Assembly: GCA_000969725.1 (NCBI GenBank) | Contig: JXSR01S015853.1 | Strand: one strand, 5' to 3' | DNA length: 24,910 bases | Origin: Ophiothrix spiculata | Taxonomy: Eukaryota; Echinodermata; Ophiuroidea; Amphilepidida; Ophiotrichidae | Part shown: one piece after another, positions 1 to 10,015 of the stretch | Layout: each line of letters starts with the position of its first letter | Position numbering within the stretch: the stretch's first letter is position 1 | Made by a program: the position numbers and the translations under genes | Notes under the pieces: model-generated | What the model was told of the DNA's origin: nothing | What the model saw: the letters and a program-made list of their open reading frames with translations, nothing else | Databases searched by the model: none

Positions 1-391
1 CAGCCATTTTCATGGCATTAAATTTAAATGATTTTAAAAAACAACCATAATTCCATATTTGTAATTAAAATTTTGGGTGCATTTTAATTTTGTGAACAAG
101 ACCATAAATTTGCAAATCCATTAAATTAAAATGCATTAAAATTTTCATGCTTTACTGTAATGCAAGGTAAAAATGTTTGCCTTAATATTGCCTTAATGCA
201 ACTGACCCTAATTTTCAAAAAAAAGATTGTATTTTTTAAGATGTTACTGTACAAAAGAAAACAAACCCTTTAGAAATTAGATTCTAGAAAAAAATCTGAA
301 AATTATTGCCGAATTAAGTAAACAAAAAAGAACTTCAGCAGTTGTGTTTTGTAATTATGTTAATTCAATTGATTCCCAAATTATCTTGAGC
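1..391. other. AT-rich non-coding stretch
   Basis: This stretch holds A/T-rich sequence with several variants of an 'attttaaat / aaattaaaatgcat' theme. No reading frame with coding character, RNA signature or clear repeat boundary is visible. It is probably intronic or intergenic. Confidence 0.5.
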
Positions 392-649
392 CATAACCCT
401 AACTCCCAAACATTTAAAAAACTATCTAAGTCTGAATACATCATACAAAAATGTCCTGTTTCCCCTAGGATTTTAACCCGACCTCTCGCATGCATCCTGA
501 TCCCATGTCCACCTTTGGCTAGCCATGGAGTATGGCCTGCCATGGCAGCCATTTCTTGCCCATATGTATCCCCATCTATTACGTATTTAGACTTAGGCGA
601 ATTTCTTGATTTTTGCTTGTTGGATTTTGTTGGACTGTGACGTATTATG
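392..649 (-). repeat. tRNA-derived SINE-like unit, copy 1 (degenerate)
   Basis: First of two tandem units that align along most of their length. Shared blocks on the plus strand are 'cataaccctaac', 'aaactatcta', 'gatcccatgtccacct', 'gtatccccatct' and 'ttggactgtgacgt'. Read on the minus strand it resembles a tRNA-headed SINE, but the B box is decayed (GGTTAAAATCC at about 473-483). Compared with copy 2 it carries an extra stretch of about 20 bp near 593-625. A small open frame that crosses this unit has no family resemblance and is treated as accidental. Confidence 0.55.
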
Positions 650-685
650 TTATGTTAGCATGTCTACTATGCATAAATAGACCTT

Positions 686-905
686 CATAACCCTAACCCC
701 AAACTGCTTACAAACTATCTAAAAAGTCCAAATAAGTCATACAAAAATTTCCTGTTCCCCTGGGATTCGATCCTCCGACCTCTCACATCTGATCCCATGT
801 CCACCTATGGCAAGCCACCAAGTGGGCAGTCATTTCGTGCCCAATTATGTATCCCCATCTGTTACGTATTTGGACTTTGTTGGACTGTGACGTGTTAGGG
901 TTAAT
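686..905 (-). repeat. tRNA-derived SINE-like unit, copy 2
   Basis: On the minus strand this unit has an A-box-like TGGCTTGCCATAGGTGG (801-817) and, about 28 bases further on, a B-box-like GGATCGAATCC (763-773; RNA polymerase III consensus GGTTCGANTCC). Spacing and order fit a tRNA-derived SINE head. The minus-strand 3' end carries GGGGTTAGGGTTATG, a short telomere-like tail also present in copy 1. No cloverleaf with a 7-bp acceptor stem can be drawn, so it is not called a tRNA gene. Confidence 0.6.
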
Positions 906-2275
906 ACATTCGTATAACTAGTACATTTTGCTTGTGATTCAAAAAAATCCTTGACCAAACAATCGACCGACCAATCAAGTTTTTCAAATTCATATGCAGG
1001 CAAGCAAACATTTTAAAGGCAGAATCAGTACTTATTTCAACCTTCAAATTTGCATTGCTTCGTCCATGCATTAATTATTAAATTAGTAACACTAGTAATA
1101 ATTAATTTCAAAACTTTCTTCCATCCTACTTAAACATTACAACTAGCATATCATTTACTTGAGGGGAATAAAACATCAGCATACATATGTATTTTTTAAA
1201 CTGATACAACCAACTGTCTAAGATTTAAAGATTTAATCAACAGTTTTGTTGTTGGTTTAAAAATAGACAGTACACTCATCTTTCTACATAAATCATAAGA
1301 TTTTAAGAATAGTGCGGCACTAAAAATAATTTGGGTTGAAATCAATCTTTAAAAAGTGAGTCAACAGAGATGTAGACAGAATTTGACTAACTCTAAAAGG
1401 AACAAAATCATTGTACTCCGTTATCATGCCCACATAAAATGTGTAAGGGAATCAGGAAAGTACTAGATTTAATTAAACTATATGTCCTATATATACACAT
1501 AAAATGCAAAATCATCCTACACATCTTGCCAAATAAAACACATGGATGAAACTAATCAAAATTCTTTTTATGATTGAATAATTTAAACCTGGGGGTACAA
1601 AAAAAATGATGACCAAACTTGTCCTCAATTGTATACAGAGCACATTAGGCATACATGTTAGTATGTTCTATGTCTTGTATGGAATTGTTGCATTTTCCTG
1701 CAAGAATTCTGAATTCATTGACAAGGGTACTCAGGCCATGTATCTTAGTCAATTACTTCCTCAAATTTAACCAATTAACAAGTTAGTGAGTTTTTTGAAA
1801 ACTTGTGAATTGTTCCTTAACAACTTACATAATCCAAAGGCTATACATTTTAAAAATGAAACACACATTCAAAGGAGCTACATGTAGATTTAACATCAAA
1901 TATTCATATACAAGGTTCTTTAAATAGTTCTATGCATTTCTGACGGCTTCAAATTTTGTTGCATGTAAGTAAACTTATGTTTTGCATAAACCCTATAATA
2001 GACATCAAACACAAATAGTTCAATGCTTTTGATGGTCTTCTTCAATCAGCCTCAACGGAAATCTTGAACATACCCTCCGCAAAAGCATTCAACCACAACC
2101 CTTGGGGTCGCAAAAAAAGAGGGCATAATGAATGTTTGATGTATGTTTGATTTGTGGTCTGGGAGGAAGGTAAGCCTAATTCTTCAATGTCATTTATTTG
2201 TATTACATTTTCTGAACTGGAGATTTATTATGTTGATCTCCTCCACAATGTTTTTACTTATTGTTTGTGGATTTA
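906..2275. other. Non-coding AT-rich stretch, no feature seen
   Basis: About 1.4 kb with no coding exon, no tRNA-like box pair and no obvious terminal inverted repeats. It was scanned on the minus strand for the exon that should follow the B56 exon (vertebrate B56 proteins continue with an FRTLPPS-like motif), and none was seen. It is probably B56 intron. Confidence 0.5.
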
Positions 2276-2394
2276 ATTTGTGAATGCGCCGAAGGTAGCA
2301 ATCATGCAGTCGTGTTCTATGCGAGCGTACATATTCACGGCAAAAACAGTTCGCGTCTAGTACGCTCACGACTTTGAGTATGCGTTCATGAATT
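2276..2394. repeat. CpG-containing imperfect inverted repeat
   Basis: A short island with many more CpG dinucleotides than its surroundings. It contains the inverted pair GAGCGTAC (2323-2330) and GTACGCTC (2359-2366), flanked by TCGTG and CACGA and by further GCGC/GCAT-type matches. It could fold into an imperfect hairpin of roughly 100 bases. It may be a degraded small DNA element or a fragment of a regulatory island; the sequence does not decide. Confidence 0.35.
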
Positions 2395-2856
2395 ACTGAC
2401 ACAAACAATAGTTACTGTGCCATTAAATTGTGTACACACTGTATTTACATCTACGTAGAAATAAATAAATGTAATTTTATAGATGCTGCAGACAGTGTGT
2501 TCAAGACATTCATTGACACTTCCAAAATGTTTTTTCTACATCAACAGTGCTTACTTCTTATTCCAGCCTTATCATGTGATAAACTAGGGACAGAAAACAA
2601 TTATAACTTCTCTGTTTATTATAATACAGTCATATTACAGTTGGCATTTTACTTACGTGTGTGTTAACTCATGATTGTCACCTCTATCTTGAGACCAACA
2701 CAGATGTATAAATTGCAACACTAGTCATACATGTCAGACTCCTAGTAGGAAAGCTCTCCAATCACAGCTGAATGTATTTGATAACAAATCCACTCAAAAA
2801 ATATCAGCAGTCCATTCTAAATTTGATTTATAAAACTTGCTTTTGTTTTTACTTAC
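2395..2856 (-). other. PPP2R5: Start of the intron downstream of the B56 exon
   Basis: Read on the minus strand, this begins with the 5' splice site GTAAGT (2851-2856) immediately after the exon's last codon. The rest is AT-rich and shows no exon in either direction. Small open frames at 2428-2667 and on the complement have no recognisable protein character. Confidence 0.6.
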
Positions 2857-3053
2857 CATATTAATAACCTCTGGATATATTTCTTCTGTAAGTACCCCCC
2901 TCCCCGTTGTAATGAAGTCCACCAGTTCATTGAGACTAGCTCGTTTGATCTCTTTCCCTCTCAAATCGGACACCGCGTCCATGAAGTCAAAAACAACGCA
3001 GCACTGCTGTAACTTCTTGATCACCAGTTCTTGCTGCTCTTCATGCGGTGTAT
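2857..3053 (-). CDS. PPP2R5: Internal exon of a PP2A regulatory subunit B56 (PPP2R5) gene
   Basis: The 197-bp exon encodes about 66 residues at the start of the B56 HEAT-repeat core. Motifs in order: a [10 protein letters not shown] lead-in, [38 protein letters not shown] and YPEVINM. B56 subunits form the PP2A holoenzyme with the scaffold A and catalytic C subunits and select its substrates. The wording (CCVxFDFMD, LNELVD, RGxLTE) seems closest to the vertebrate epsilon form, judged from memory. The minus strand shows a 3' splice site with a strong pyrimidine tract and CCTCCAG ending at 3054, and a 5' splice site ATG|GTAAGT at 2857/2856. The exon starts in phase 1, completing a split codon that reads Asp if its first base is G, and ends in phase 0. 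The known LxxIxE docking pocket lies in later HEAT repeats, outside this exon. No other exon of the gene is visible in the window, so this is a partial gene. Confidence 0.93.
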
Positions 3054-3186
3054 CTGGAGGAAACAAAGGCGGAGGGGGAAAAAGAGACATCTGTGTGAGC
3101 ATTTCTATTGGTAAAAATAGTTGTGCATCTAATTGGGCATCCAATTGTGCATCAAGATTAAGTGCCTCAAATGTTGCGTCAACCAT
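3054..3186 (-). other. Open frame upstream of the B56 exon: intron end or alternative N-terminus
   Basis: The B56 frame stays open through the acceptor and pyrimidine tract up to an ATG at 3184-3186 in a good context (ATCATGG). It would add 43 to 44 residues: [10 protein letters not shown], three LDAQ repeats, then a stretch rich in Leu, Met and Pro. The LDAQ repeats come from three imperfect 12-bp units (about 3122-3157). The strong 3' splice site, with a branch-point-like CTCAC about 35 bases upstream, makes intron the default reading. Vertebrate B56 genes do use alternative first exons, so an isoform starting here is possible but unproven. Confidence 0.4.
3122..3157. repeat. 12-bp tandem repeat, three imperfect units
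   Basis: The units read gtgcatctaatt, gggcatccaatt and gtgcatcaagat on the plus strand. On the minus strand they keep the B56 frame open and spell LDAQ three times. The differences between units are mostly single bases. Confidence 0.75.
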
Positions 3187-3720
3187 GATGGTAAGTTATA
3201 TTCCTTTGTTAGTATATTTCAAAATATAAATAAATAAAACTGAACACAGCAGTTGACAAGTGTTGCTGACTTGTTAGACATCCATAGCTTGGTCCCGAAT
3301 TGGCACGTTATATGTTCAACAGGCTGTTTCCCTTCGACAAAGAACGGGCCTAAACAGGTCAGCTATGGGCGAGCAGCGAGCTAAATTTACATGAGATAGG
3401 AAGTGACACAGTAGTTTCCCTGACAGCAACGAGTTAAGCCTGTCTGTCAGCACAAAATACCCCACATGGCCAAAAATAAATACAGGGGATATAAATTGAG
3501 AAATTAGCAAAGAACAAGTATATGTACAAGGTTTTATTGAGGCAGTGGGTCATAATTATACAATTATTAGGGGGTAAATTTAATATCAGGCATTACTTGA
3601 AATATAAGAGGAAATGCAATGATTCCTGCTTTGAGGGAGCACTCATTGAATAAGCAGTGGATATTTAGACTTATAAGTTAACCAAGTGTTGGTGATAAAG
3701 GTAAATAAATATGGCATAGC
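3187..3720. other. Unassigned stretch upstream of the B56 exon
   Basis: The part at 3241-3480 is richer in G and C than most of the window. It could hold transcribed leader sequence for the minus-strand gene, but no splice donor or core promoter stands out. No other coding frame is recognisable. Confidence 0.3.
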
Positions 3721-3723
3721 AGT

Positions 3724-3838
3724 AGTTTTCTACACCGTTTACGTAAAACGTCAACATGTGACCTGCTTTGGACCTATAGGCCTAATAGATGATATCACAC
3801 TTATACCTGGATGTTTTACCTGAACGGTGTAAAAAACT
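3724..3838. mobile_element. Small hairpin MITE, about 115 bp
   Basis: The ends form inverted repeats of about 29 bp: GTTTTCTACACCGTTTACG on the left, and GTTTTTTACACCGTTCAGG when the right end is reverse-complemented. Both continue into GTAAAAC. The interior contains a TATAGGCCTA palindrome. Flanking target duplications are not clear, so the superfamily is undecided. Confidence 0.6.
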
Positions 3839-3939
3839 TAAGGTGTCTATATAATTAGTGTACATCCTTATAAAGCATTATTAAACCTAACCCTGAATTG
3901 AGAGGTGTCCGATTTCTTGCCTTATCCAATGTTCACATA

Positions 3940-4200
3940 ACCACAGGTCGCCTACTCCTACCTACCAGATCAGTATCTGGTTATCGGAAGCCGCAATGCC
4001 GAAACGCCGGTCACCAGTCGGCCACAGGTTGATATCGGATCATAATTAAAAACATTGTTAAAAAGCAACAAGTTTGAAGTCCGAATTAAATTGCAGCACA
4101 CTTTCGCCATCTGTACGGCTCACGGACACCGCACAGTCTCCGCACGGACACGGGTCAGTGTTCGCTGAATTTCTACCAGTATGACACCGCAAACGCATTG
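3940..4200 (-). promoter_or_regulatory. CpG-rich patch, possible promoter or first exon
   Basis: About 20 CpG dinucleotides fall in under 300 bases, far denser than the AT-rich surroundings, and 'cacggacac' occurs twice. On the minus strand it contains a 46-codon open frame (ATG at 4110, stop near 3970). That frame begins MAKVCCNLIRTS and is followed by a donor-like CTG|GTAGGT just past the stop. It lies about 0.9 kb upstream of the B56 exon on the same strand. A promoter with a non-coding or short first exon is plausible, but no TATA or initiator element is convincing, and the small frame matches nothing I recognise. Confidence 0.35.
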
Positions 4201-4264
4201 TAATCTTATCACAAGGTTATGTGACCATGGTAAATGTCCAACTACGTCATAGGAGAAAAAACAT

Positions 4265-4345
4265 ATTTTCACCGGGATTCGAACCCATGACCTCTAGCGC
4301 CCCAAGCAAGGCACACCATTGATTAGCAGGCCATCATGGAGTTGC
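4265..4345 (-). repeat. tRNA-derived SINE head fragment
   Basis: The minus strand has an exact RNA polymerase III B box, GGTTCGAATCC (4275-4285), inside CATGGGTTCGAATCCCGG, which resembles a tRNA T-arm. About 35 bases upstream there is only a weak A-box-like TGGCCTGCTAATCAATGG (4319-4336). The expected acceptor stem does not pair, so this is a SINE or tRNA pseudogene, not a working tRNA. It differs from the pair at 392-905 outside the box region. Confidence 0.6.
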
Positions 4346-4573
4346 AACAATTTGGTCCCAACATAACCCACATCTACATGTATGACATATTCGAACTTTT
4401 CATGAGTTTTGACAGTGGGCTTTAATGAGCTCTGGTTAGGTAAGGGTTAGTGTGTAATTCTATTTCTATAAAATATTTCAACGTTGAATGATATTTCTGA
4501 TTTCAGGGAAAATAATTCCCTCTCTTCAGTTCTGTTGAGCAACACATTATGAATGACTGTCAAATTAGGTAAC

Positions 4574-4603
4574 CCATAAGTGTGTGTTACCATAAGTGTG
4601 TTA
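4574..4603. repeat. Short tandem repeat beside the TTAA element
   Basis: The sequence ccataagtgtgtgtta is followed directly by ccataagtgtgtta, two near-identical units. The second runs into the TTAA at the left edge of the element starting at 4605. Confidence 0.6.
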
Positions 4604-4604
4604 A

Positions 4605-5169
4605 CACTTTAGTGACCAGGGGGGGGGTTCCTAGAGGCCCTACCACAGGTTTTTGCGCGTAGCACGTAAACGCATAAAAAATTTACATCACTGCTCCATG
4701 TGATTGTCAAACTTAACACAACGGGTCCCTCAGTGGCAAAAAAATTCAAATCAATCCAGTCGTTTTCGTGAAGTGATTTTTCGAAGGCGCTGTTCAAATT
4801 TGTTTTGCCCATAAAATCGAAACCAAATAACTTTTTTCTAATTTTATTTTTTGGTAATGTAATTGTACTTGCAATGTGCAAATTTGAGCAAAATTTCTTG
4901 TGAAAATTCCTTCGGGAACACGGTTTTTGAAATTTTGGCGGGAAAATTATTGATGCGACACAAAAAATGTTTTTTCCGCCACCATTTCGATACGGTTCAT
5001 CCGATTTTCAAATTGTTTTTCTGTATTTTGGTCCTTTTTACATGCTTTGTCATTGACCAGACTTTCAACATAAAACTCATACCGGAAGGGTGTTTTTTTT
5101 AAGGGGGGGCCCTAGGAACCCCCTCCCCTTGGGCACCAATGGGTGGGAAATAACTTGGTCACTTAAGTG
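4605..5169. mobile_element. TTAA-flanked non-autonomous element (piggyBac-like), 565 bp
   Basis: It is bounded by TTAA at 4601-4604 and 5170-5173, the target duplication typical of piggyBac. Terminal repeats are CACTTTAGTGACCA on the left and CACTTAAGTGACCA (reverse complement) on the right, 13 of 14 identical. Beyond these, inner matches resume at a G-rich block plus GGTTCCTAG (4619-4636 on the left). On the right the block is the reverse-complemented AGGAACCCCC (about 5114-5126), displaced by about 27 bp of extra sequence. Two modest open frames inside (4609-4881 minus, 4863-5102 plus) lack any transposase motif. It is a MITE-type passenger. Confidence 0.7.
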
Positions 5170-5173
5170 TTAA

Positions 5174-5850
5174 ATTACAGATTAACATTTATTACTTATG
5201 GCAGGTGAATCTAGCATAGGACTTTTGTAAACATATTTTTTCTAGACCAGTTGCTGTGATAGGTGCAATGTACATGTAGTGTAACAAATTAGCTTTATTA
5301 CTAATGATAAATTGATAAAGCCCTTTGAATGGTTTGGCAAACTGTATGAGGGGGCATAACACTTATACAAAGTAGGAACAATAATGTGCACAACATTAAA
5401 GCATACTACAACCAGTACTTTGACCATAGCTTTTAACATGGTTTGTTTGTTGCCTACCAATATCAGTTTTACCCATTTAAACACCTGTTGGTTCACTGAT
5501 GAATGATACTAAATTGAAATAAACATATAAATTGATAATTATTGATAAATTTAACTAAACAAAGATATCAAATCAGCTTTATTATATTTTCAGTGAATCA
5601 ATTTAGTCCAAATAACCAAAAGGATTTCTCATTCCACCCTCTGCAGGCATTGCTGGCAGTCAATATTCTCATCATGAAAAGGGGGTGATATTTATAGGAT
5701 GTGTGAGAATCAAATGCATATATCTAAAATCTCTGGCTACATGCCTATTTTAACATTTGCCAGGTTCAGATTCACGATGTTTTTACAACTATCATACACA
5801 TATCAAAGTTTGAGTTGCAAACTCAAGTCAGTTTTGCATTATTTAAACCA
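5174..5850. other. Non-coding stretch, nothing recognised
   Basis: AT-rich sequence with no coding exon, RNA box or clear inverted ends. An open frame on the minus strand (5242-5496) is without recognisable motifs and is regarded as chance. Confidence 0.5.
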
Positions 5851-6180
5851 CTGTTAGCTGGCATTTTGGGGCGGCTTTTCAGGTACCCGCCCGCGGTTTC
5901 AAGGCCGGGTAAAAAAGTTGACCAAGGGCTACTCGATATAAAATTCTGCTTCCACATTTAAGACAATAGACACAGCGATGATGGACACTTTTAAAACAGT
6001 TAGCCCAGTTTGATCCATTCTTAAAATATTTCAGAAAGTTGTGAACATCTATAAAAATACTTAATTCAAAGGAAATATTGAAGATGTTTCTCAGCAAGAG
6101 TGGCACGTATAGCCATTCATATTTTTGCTTGCCATTTCGGGTACCCGATTGCCCGGCCAAAAAACATGCCAGGCACCCAG
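5851..6180. mobile_element. MITE with GC-rich inverted ends, about 330 bp
   Basis: Left end and reverse-complemented right end share CTGGCAT, a run of T with GGCSGG, and GGTACCCG, with small gaps, over about 35-45 bp (5851-5892 against 6138-6180). The GC-rich ends contrast with an AT-rich middle. No clear target duplication could be read. The minus-strand open frame across it (5879-6160) has no recognisable domain. Confidence 0.55.
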
Positions 6181-9100
6181 GTACAAAAAAATACCTATAC
6201 TAATGACAGGCTTAGTTCAAACTAACGAAGTCACAATGCATATACCCTTACCATTATGAACCTCCGTAAAGTTTGCTCCTAGAAACATATCTGTGCATTC
6301 ATCAGAATAAAATATCTTATTTCTTTTCTCTACAACTGCATGTAGTTACCGACAACCCTCAAGCCAAAATACTGACAGTGTAATACAATATCATGAGACG
6401 CTTGTTGTATTTTACTTCATTTGGCTCCTAGTGACATATTATTACCTGTGAGGATCGATCGTTGACATTTTACAAGATTCCTTCACCCCTTAAACACAGG
6501 TTTGCTAAATTACAAAATATAAATTACCATACTTGTTCAGAGTTGACATGAAAGCAGAGTACATAATTCTTCCTCAAGTTTTTGGTTTTTTATTGTTCAT
6601 TCCTGAACTCCAATAACACCAGGAAGGCTGCGAGTTATTTTTTCCCTGCTTAAAAAGAGAAAAAGGTACAAAGGTACACGGAGCATGTTCACCCAGCATA
6701 GAGAGTTTACATCTTCAGTACAGGACAAAACAAGACGTATGGGGTACACATAATGTGTTACGTGTTAAATGATATATCATGCTACGGAACATTTTCTTTC
6801 TGTATCATCTCTCAAATCCATACTAATTTGTGTAAACGCCTGTAGGATTTATTTGTGTAGGTCTTTAAACACAATCAATTTTTAATCAAAATTTACACTG
6901 TTCAACGTACTAATCGGGAGGGAATAACCAGAGATAAAAATGAAAACCTTGACAAATCTCCAGGTGATGTTACTGTCATTAGGCCTCAATTCCATCTTGG
7001 CTCTCTGAATGAAAATGCAGGATATAGATCATTAGCAGTATTATAACTAGAACCATTCTATCATAATTCTATGTAACTGTGATAGCAGCTGATTTTGTTT
7101 AGAATGAAATTCAATGATTTCAGGCTCATGTGAGACCAACATTATTTTAAATGTAACTTGAATATGTTTTGTTTTGTATTTCATTTCAAATGAACACATG
7201 ATGAAAAAGGCTAAATTTACCCTTACATAAACAATCTAAAGATGATACATTGGGGCACTCCATACAAAGTGCAAATCTGCATTAATTTCTGAGATGCACA
7301 TCCTAGATCCATCTCTGTAGACCGCTTTAAGAATTCTACACAACGCAGGCATTAACAAAGTGTGACGACCCTTAAACGCGTTCAAAAGTGTATATGATAT
7401 GCGTTATAACGTGTAACCACAGATAATTATACGCACTAAAACTGCAGCGAATCAAGCCAAGCTTGTATGCATACATTAGGCACACTGTGCAGATCTGGAT
7501 CTCTGTCCATGTAGAAGTAATTTTACGGTCTAAAGAGAAGTGGATATGCAATCCCATGCAGATTGTCCCATAGTCTTAAATTTGGAGTTTTAGTAAGAAA
7601 CATTGACTAAATTAGAAATCTAAAATATGAAATATTTTTTGCTTCCTTATGAAAAGAGGTGTCATATTCAGTGCCCAACAATAACTATGTATGGTAAATA
7701 CTATGAATTGTAAAGTAAATAGATTTCAATCACAGCATCAAGAAGTGCCCCTTTAAATCAATGATCTACAATCCTGATTTGGTGCCAAGTGAGATTTACA
7801 AACTTGTGTGCTTTTTGGAAAGGTACATAGAAGTCTACAGTGTATGTAACATGCGTCAATATTTAGTGTTTTAGATCTCTTGTCTGTACCTCTATTTGTA
7901 TCAAACACAATGCATGGTTTTTATTTATTTTTTAAAGTGGAAACCAAACTTATGCATCGCACAGACTTATAAATGGCTTGTAAATTATACAGGTCTAGTT
8001 TCTAAAAAATCTTATTAAACTATGAATGTTGGAACGTGTATTAATTAAGTCAAGCTTCTGTAAATTCTAGGTAATTTGTTTGTCCACTTTTCATAGCCAA
8101 ATTTGTGACATGTTATACAATGTAAATAAATGAAATTGAAATAGCATCAACAAAACCAAATTAGATTAAATTCAAAAATATCAGCTCTTTCTCTACAAAT
8201 TAGGCCTAAATTTTTTTAGAATTGAAAAAAAAAATGTACCACCTAAGTAATATGTTGAAACAAAGCCCACTGTCCATTTACAAACTGGTTATGATTTACT
8301 TATGAAACCATTATCAATTTTGATTTGATGCAGTTGTACATACTATCTCCATTTTGCTCAAAATAAACTGAATCCCACCTTTTATCATAATCTACAAATT
8401 CACAAATCATTTGAAAGAGTATCTTCATCCTGCATATATCCTCCATTGCTCCTAGTTGTCATCACGTACTGTATGTGTACAAGCCACACACATAACCTTT
8501 TTCTACATAACAATGACCGTGCCGAGGTCAATGAATTTTTCACGTGAGTAATTCACAAAGGCTCGTTCACAAAAATGAAACTGTATGTGTAAAGTGTGAA
8601 TTTAAACTTTCAATTGCTTGTCATGCAGTAATTAAAAATATATATATTTTTGGACAGATAATTTTGTTTTCTTTCGTAATTATCTCATATTTGAAAACCT
8701 TTCAGCCAGACAGTGACTACTTTTTCATATGGTTCAGATCTTGGTTTTGAATAATTTGTAGCTAAATATATTCACTGTTGTGTATAATGATTTTGACTAA
8801 CACTTTTTGAAAACGGTGAGGTATTAAAAAGCACATACATGAACTACAAATTGTTTATCTTCAAAATATGTGGGACATTTGTATAGGCCTACTCAGATAC
8901 ATGTTGACAATATGGAAGTCCTTCATTTTTAAAAAATGTGTGGAGCTCAGTCAATTGCTCTCCCGGAAAAACTAGGGCGCTTAATTTGAGCATCCCCCAA
9001 TTACTTTCCTGGACAAACCAAGGAGCTCAATTTCATTTTGCCCGGGGGGAGGGGGATCTGTCATCATTGTAAGGGGGTATCATGCGTGACCAATGACTTC

Positions 9101-9363
9101 CAAAGAGCACCCTAAACAAGTATTTACATAACATCAAAAATACATTGTAAGTATGATTGTTGAAAATTTACTACATGTACCCTAAGTAAGTAATCATTTT
9201 TTGTTTGTCTCTAAGCAAGTATTAACCATTTGTATTATAGGCCTACCCTAAACAAAGTGATATCATTTTGCTTTCCTTGCCCCGATATTGGCACTTCTAT
9301 ATTGTAGGAATGAATTGCATTTTATTTATACCACCACAGGGCGAATTACCCTACATTTGAGTT

Positions 9364-9379
9364 AGCCTGGATCCAGGCT
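9364..9379. repeat. Perfect 16-bp palindrome
   Basis: AGCCTGGATCCAGGCT is its own reverse complement. There is no flanking symmetry. It could be a dyad binding site or chance. Confidence 0.5.
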
Positions 9380-9957
9380 TGAAGAGGCTAAAGTCTATGT
9401 ACTGTATTTCTAGTATCACCATGAGCTACCATGGCACTCTATTGGTTCCATTTGTTTACAAGGTTTCTATAATACATTGGTCTATCTTGTTCCACTTGTA
9501 AGGCACAGAAATGAGAATCCAGAATAGAACATTAATGATATGACCTTATTCAGGGCAAACTTGTAGGATTTAGGATGTATAGTTATTAAGAGAAAATTAA
9601 CTGGGCACTTTTGTGACATTTGAATTCAATTATTTATCAGGTATTAGGGTTTTCTATATAACTTTTCTTTTGGATGAGGTGGGGTAGCTTGTAGCTACTT
9701 GTTGATGGGAGCTGGTATTTACTATCATCTTGTAATATTATGGGGGTGAACTTGTTAGACCTACACTGTACTTTTAATGATTTTAGGATTTGCAGCTATT
9801 AAATTGAATTTTCTTATATATCTTGCTTTTGTAACTTCTTGGCCTCTTTGTTTTAACTATTTATTTTGCAGGCTTAATAGTGATTTAAATTTGTTGAAAT
9901 TTACAATAAAAAGCTGAAATTCACACAGAACTATATTGGCTTTCTAACTCAGACAAA

Positions 9958-10015
9958 AGCACCACAAGGACTTGAACCAAGTCTACATTTGAGTGTGAAT
10001 AGCCACTTTCTCATA
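9958..10015 (-). repeat. Possible tRNA-like SINE remnant
   Basis: The minus strand shows a B-box variant GGTTCAAGTCC (9969-9979) and, about 25 bases upstream, GTGGCTATTCAC, a weak A-box candidate. It ends where the element at 10016 begins. Only the B box is convincing. Confidence 0.25.

Larger units (their letters stand above)
6181..10015. other. Long gene-free stretch
   Basis: About 3.8 kb without a recognisable exon. Minor items: a C/G-rich degraded patch at 8940-9060 with repeated GAGCTC and 'cccggggggaggggga', a perfect 16-bp palindrome at 9364-9379, and a B-box-like GGTTCAAGTCC on the minus strand at 9969-9979. Short open frames at 7372-7557 and 8544-8750 have no protein-family resemblance. 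Confidence 0.5.

Noticed and set aside
344..640. 98-codon plus-strand frame
   Set aside because: It lies across the SINE-like unit, has no domain resemblance, and the homologous second unit does not keep the frame.
2837..3229. 130-codon plus-strand frame opposite the B56 exon
   Set aside because: It is the antisense shadow of the B56 coding sequence and has no independent support.
4265..4345. Functional tRNA gene
   Set aside because: Only the B box is intact; the acceptor and T stems do not pair fully and the A box is weak.
4609..5102. Frames of 90 (minus) and 79 (plus) codons inside the TTAA element
   Set aside because: Neither has piggyBac transposase motifs; both are explained by non-coding element sequence.
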